A stretch of 64,000 nucleotides of DNA, from positions 930,001 to 994,000 of the forward strand of contig CP102404.1 of NCBI GenBank assembly GCA_024628785.1. Reading direction: 5' to 3'. The notes under the pieces are model-generated. The model worked only from the letters and a program-made list of their open reading frames with translations. It had not been told where the DNA came from and searched no databases. Shown piece after piece: positions 63,730 through 64,000 of this stretch; within the stretch, counting starts at the first letter, position 1; the number at the start of each line of letters is the position of its first letter. Origin of the DNA: Fusobacteria bacterium ZRK30. Lineage in GTDB: Bacteria > Fusobacteriota > Fusobacteriia > Fusobacteriales > Fusobacteriaceae. The translations under genes and the position numbers were made by a program.

Positions 63730-64000
63730 ATGAAACAAACTAAGTATATTTTTGTTACCGGTGGTGTAGTATCATCTTTAGGAAAGGGAATCGTAGCGGC
63801 GTCTTTAGGTAGACTTTTAGAGGAAAGAGGTCATTCTGTTACTATTCAAAAATTTGATCCGTATATCAATATAGATCCAGGAACAATGAACCCATATGAG
63901 CATGGAGAGGTATTTGTAACTGACGATGGAGCAGAAACAGACTTAGATCTAGGTCACTATGAAAGATTTATCGACCAAAACTTAACTAAGTACAGTAGTG
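63730..64000 (+). CDS. pyrG: CTP synthase, 5' part
   Basis: Runs off the right edge after 90 codons. [20 protein letters not shown] is the CTP synthase N-terminus with its P-loop, then [20 protein letters not shown] and [19 protein letters not shown]. It makes CTP from UTP and glutamine. AGGAGGAG site. The leader holds AACAGA/TCTGTT and long T tracts (63670-63715), but no GGG start-site attenuator was recognised. Confidence 0.95.
   Translation, partial: MKQTKYIFVTGGVVSSLGKGIVAASLGRLLEERGHSVTIQKFDPYINIDPGTMNPYEHGEVFVTDDGAETDLDLGHYERFIDQNLTKYSS

Overview
The window is a low-GC, diderm, anaerobe-type chromosome segment. An outer-membrane TpsB transporter, type III glutamine synthetase, a full glycogen operon, the FeFe-hydrogenase maturase HydE, LA_2272-type surface repeats and I-B-like CRISPR repeats together suggest Fusobacteriota, perhaps a Psychrilyobacter/Propionigenium/Ilyobacter relative. 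This is inference from gene content; there is no rRNA here, and I saw no tRNA.

Layout. 1-6 kb: a TpsB (FhaC/ShlB-like) gene running off the left edge, an IS21 element whose istB needs a -1 frameshift, a truncated acetyltransferase, a MITE-like inverted repeat, and a shortened Abi_2 (AbiF-like) gene behind a terminated structured leader RNA. 6-13.4 kb: an apparent signalling module made of an NprR/PlcR-like (RRNPP) HTH-TPR regulator, a signal-peptide-bearing small ORF right after it (its frame broken at an A7 tract), and a divergent operon of three Mef/EntS-like MFS exporters plus an EreA/ChaN-like protein. The divergent promoters share a large palindrome with a TTGATA box at each end. 13-21.3 kb: a prepilin-like gene, the pyrimidine-reducing pair preT-preA with a DUF1097 membrane protein, and a Tn3 remnant. 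21.3-29 kb: a secreted propeller-like protein, a tyrosine recombinase, a two-spacer CRISPR relic, eroded c-di-GMP genes, a small RNA next to a toxin-like 34-residue membrane peptide, an AlbA/RecG-like pseudogene and an intact IS3/IS150 element.

The accessory half (6-21 kb) is partitioned by three families of GC-rich, hairpin-rich direct repeats. Pair A (about 270 bp) brackets the regulator/MFS module, pair B (about 170 bp) brackets the prepilin genes, and the two long C copies (about 200 bp) bracket preTA-DUF1097. A and B end in the same 24-bp module. Stem-preserving G-U changes in A argue for an RNA or single-stranded DNA structure. I do not recognise these elements; they are the best candidate here for something undescribed.

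29-64 kb is ordinary core genome: hydE; a Cof-type phosphatase and dtd; pstSCAB-phoU behind TTTACA direct repeats; glgB-glgC-glgD-glgA-glgP; type III glutamine synthetase behind a purine-riboswitch-like aptamer; fba, serS and a DUF2344 gene; two TauE/SafE permeases; a glycosyltransferase; pncB; surface proteins; pcm; a substrate-binding lipoprotein abutting a diguanylate cyclase; aroK; an M42 peptidase; and the start of pyrG.
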